Positions 4,354 to 6,186 of a DNA stretch of 6,186 nucleotides are shown one piece after another. The position numbers were made by a program, and so were the translations under genes. This DNA comes from Thermococcus sp. (GTDB lineage Archaea > Methanobacteriota_B > Thermococci > Thermococcales > Thermococcaceae). Each line of letters opens with the position of its first letter. Within the stretch, counting starts at the first letter, position 1. Below the pieces are notes generated by a model. That model made no database searches, was not told the DNA's origin, and saw only the letters and a list, made by a program, of their open reading frames with translations. The stretch lies in NCBI GenBank assembly GCA_011050175.1, contig DRGF01000103.1:1-6186 (forward strand). The letters are read 5' to 3'.

Positions 4354-5832
4354 ATGAGACCGCTCGACCTTACCGAGAAAGACCCATCCAAGAGGGTTAC
4401 AATCTATTTTGAGGGTAAACCCCTGGAGGCCTACGAGGGAGAAAAGTTCCATGTTGCAATGCTCGCAAACGGCGTTTACTGGCTCACGACGAGTAGCGAA
4501 GGGAGGCACAGGGGTGCCTTCACATTTGGGCCACTCCCAGTCACGGTTAGCGGAGTAAGGAACATCAATGGAAGGAAGCTCAAGGTAACGGACGGAATGA
4601 GGATAGAGAGGCAGACCTACGCCGATTTCCAGGAGCAGGTTGAAATAGATGAAGGAAAGCCCGTCCTCCAGTACGTTGTTGATGTCGCAGTCATCGGTGC
4701 CGGCCCCGCTGGTTTGGGCGTCATCAAGGAAATCGGGGGCAAGCTTACCACGGCACTGATTGAGGAAAAGGGCTGGCTCGGCGGTGACTTGAAGCTCAAG
4801 AGCGTTGAGCAGGAGGGCTTTGGCGACCCGAAAGAGGCCCTGAAGGAGCTTACTGAGCTCCCCGAGAACACCCGCGTTTTCCTTGGGACAACTGCACTCG
4901 GCGTTTTTGACAAGGGCGAATACTTTCTCGTCCCTGCAGTTAGGAACGACCAGCTCATCGAGATAATGGCCAAGCGCGTCGTTCTGGCGACAGGGGCAGT
5001 TGACGCAATAATGCTCTTTGAGAACAACGACTACCCCGGCGTCTTCAGAAGGAGCGATGCCCTTGAGGTCATCAACGTCTGGGGGGTCGCTCCAGGGAAG
5101 AGGGTTGCCGTCGTCGGCGCGTTTCCGGAGGAGATAACGGCCGAGCTCGACCGCTGGGGAATCGAGTACGTTGTGGTGCCGAACCCCAAGCGCGTGGAAG
5201 GAGACGACAGGGTTGAGCGCCTCATTGACTGGAACGGCAACACCTACGAAGTAGATGCGGTTATAATGGCCGATGGAAGGATTCCAGACATCAACCCCGT
5301 GACTCAGGCCGGCGGGAAGCTGAGGTTCAAGCGCGGCTACTACATGCCGGTTCTCGACTCCCAGCACAGGATACGCGATGGAATATACGTCGCTGGAAGC
5401 GCCGTTTCAATAAAGCCCCACTACGCTAACTACCTTGAAGGAAGGCTCGTTGGGGCGTATCTCCTCCAGGAGTTCAGCTTTGAGGCGGAACCGTGCGTCT
5501 ACGAGGAGAGGCTGAAGGACTACGAACCCGTGGCGAGGCCCCTTCCGCATCTCCCGCTCGATGAGATGGGGGGAGAGGACGTCCAGATATGCGGCTGTGG
5601 TGTCACGCTAAAGAAGGTCGACGACGTCGTGAAGAGCGGCATAACCGACCTCCAGATAATCAAGCGCCTGACGCACCTCGCGATGGGCTTCTGCCAGGGC
5701 CGCTTCTGCCTCTTCAACGGTGCCCTGCTGACATCACAGCGGAGCGGGACGCCAATGGACAAGCTCGACATTCCCGTTGCGAGGCCCCCGATTAAGAACG
5801 TGAAAATGAAGGTTACCGCCGGGAGGGATTGA
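4354..5832 (+). CDS. pdhA: L-proline dehydrogenase alpha subunit (PDH1 type)
   Basis: A 492-residue electron-transfer subunit of the dye-linked L-proline dehydrogenase. In the Pyrococcus horikoshii PDH1 complex the family has an N-terminal domain, a dinucleotide fold holding ATP, a central domain and a Cys-clustered domain, with FMN at the interface to beta. Here residues 14-85 look like a Fer2_4-type ferredoxin fold but contain no cysteine. Residues 110-120 (DVAVIGAGPAG) are the intact dinucleotide-binding motif. A second Rossmann-like segment, VAVVGAFPEEITAEL at 251-265, has lost the GxGxxG glycines. DGIYVAGSAV at 342-351 is the usual C-terminal flavoprotein strand. Residues 408-455 form a BFD-like Cys domain: C413, C415, C447 and C452 (CGCG, then CQGRFC), able to bind a [2Fe-2S] cluster or iron. 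The ATG at 4354 is chosen over 4279 because of the TATA box and ribosome binding site. The beta gene follows after 2 bases. Related alternatives are the HcnB and octopine oxidase A subunits. Confidence 0.88.
   Translation: MRPLDLTEKDPSKRVTIYFEGKPLEAYEGEKFHVAMLANGVYWLTTSSEGRHRGAFTFGPLPVTVSGVRNINGRKLKVTDGMRIERQTYADFQEQVEIDEGKPVLQYVVDVAVIGAGPAGLGVIKEIGGKLTTALIEEKGWLGGDLKLKSVEQEGFGDPKEALKELTELPENTRVFLGTTALGVFDKGEYFLVPAVRNDQLIEIMAKRVVLATGAVDAIMLFENNDYPGVFRRSDALEVINVWGVAPGKRVAVVGAFPEEITAELDRWGIEYVVVPNPKRVEGDDRVERLIDWNGNTYEVDAVIMADGRIPDINPVTQAGGKLRFKRGYYMPVLDSQHRIRDGIYVAGSAVSIKPHYANYLEGRLVGAYLLQEFSFEAEPCVYEERLKDYEPVARPLPHLPLDEMGGEDVQICGCGVTLKKVDDVVKSGITDLQIIKRLTHLAMGFCQGRFCLFNGALLTSQRSGTPMDKLDIPVARPPIKNVKMKVTAGRD
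5821..5828 (+). promoter_or_regulatory. Ribosome binding site for the beta subunit
   Basis: GGGAGGGA lies in the last codons of the alpha gene, 6 bases before the ATG at 5835, fixing the beta start and indicating one transcript for both subunits. Confidence 0.65.
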
Positions 5833-5834
5833 AG

Positions 5835-6186
5835 ATGCCGACGAGGAAGCTTCCTGAAAAGAGCGAGATAACTGTCATCGGTGGAGGAATTATCGGCGTC
5901 ACGATAGCGCACGAGCTCGCCAAGCGAGGTGAGGAGGTTACCGTGATAGAAAAGCGCTTCATCGGTTCAGGCTCAACCTTCCGCTGTGGAACCGGTATAA
6001 GGCAGCAGTTCAACGACGAGGCGAACGTCCAGGTCATGAAGCGCTCCGTCGAGCTGTGGAAGAAATACAGCGAGGAGTACGGCTTCCCCTTTGAGCAGAC
6101 CGGCTACCTCTTCCTGCTCTACGACGACGAGGAGGTTGAGACCTTCAAGCGCAACATCGCAATACAGAACAGGTTCGGCGTCCCAA
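5835..6186 (+). CDS. pdhB: L-proline dehydrogenase beta subunit (FAD-dependent), partial: cut by window end
   Basis: The first 117 residues of a DAO/sarcosine-oxidase-type flavoprotein; the family is usually near 380 residues, so about two thirds lie outside the window. Residues 12-40 form the FAD-binding beta-alpha-beta unit: ITVIGGGIIG with G16, G18 and G21, ending in VIEK with E39 to hold the ribose. GSGSTFRCGTGIRQQF at 44-59 is the flavin-proximal segment that in sarcosine oxidases and glycine oxidases follows the first helix. QTGYLFLL at 88-95 is the next conserved strand. In the P. horikoshii PDH1 complex the beta subunit is catalytic: it oxidises L-proline to 1-pyrroline-5-carboxylate and passes electrons to FMN at the alpha interface. 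The tight spacing after alpha (2 bases) fits a fixed-stoichiometry complex. A sarcosine or other secondary amine substrate cannot be excluded from this fragment alone; the PutP-like neighbour favours proline. Confidence 0.88.
   Translation, partial: MPTRKLPEKSEITVIGGGIIGVTIAHELAKRGEEVTVIEKRFIGSGSTFRCGTGIRQQFNDEANVQVMKRSVELWKKYSEEYGFPFEQTGYLFLLYDDEEVETFKRNIAIQNRFGVP

Noticed and set aside
4291..5367. 358-residue open frame on the minus strand opposite the alpha subunit
   Set aside because: Long but antisense to an unmistakable flavoprotein; no recognisable motif and it shows the composition of a shadow frame.
1..6186. tRNA, rRNA, CRISPR array, insertion sequence or large repeats
   Set aside because: No repeated spacer pattern, terminal inverted repeats, transposase or cloverleaf-like segment was seen on either strand.

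Overview
The window looks like a chromosomal segment from a hyperthermophilic archaeon of the order Thermococcales, most likely a Thermococcus because of its moderately high G+C. The signs are TATA boxes of the TTTATAAA type about 50 bases or less before start codons, strong GGAGGTGAT-like ribosome binding sites, ATGA-coupled genes, and proteins that closely resemble Pyrococcus/Thermococcus families (an FL11-like Lrp regulator, a DRG-type GTPase with a TGS domain, and a two-subunit dye-linked L-proline dehydrogenase). This assignment comes from reading the sequence; no search was run.

Left part (1-2250): an Lrp/AsnC (feast/famine) regulator lies on the minus strand, divergent from a complete DRG/Obg-type GTPase on the plus strand. 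Both promoters sit in the roughly 120 bases between them, and an FL11-like operator overlaps the predicted transcription start of the regulator. The GTPase ends in a 4-base tail-to-tail overlap with an unrecognised 160-residue protein on the minus strand.

Right part (2250-6186): this is a proline uptake and oxidation module. A 59-residue single-span membrane protein (2390-2569) overlaps, by ATGA, a PutP-like Na+/proline symporter of the SSS family (2566-4185). After a T-rich terminator and a new promoter come the alpha subunit (4354-5832) and, two bases later, the beta subunit (5835 to beyond the window end) of an L-proline dehydrogenase of the PDH1 type. Inferred working: the symporter, perhaps with the small protein as accessory subunit, brings in proline with Na+. 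The FAD-containing beta subunit oxidises it to 1-pyrroline-5-carboxylate. Electrons pass through FMN at the subunit interface and a cysteine-rich domain of alpha to an unknown acceptor.

The most interesting points are the small protein coupled to the symporter; a GTTTNAAAC box shared by the symporter and dehydrogenase promoters, suggesting co-regulation; the alpha subunit's apparently decayed ferredoxin-like and NAD-binding motifs beside an intact Cys cluster; and the autoregulatory site of the Lrp protein. No RNA genes, insertion sequences, CRISPR arrays or large repeats were seen, and no stretch over 300 bases lacks a gene.
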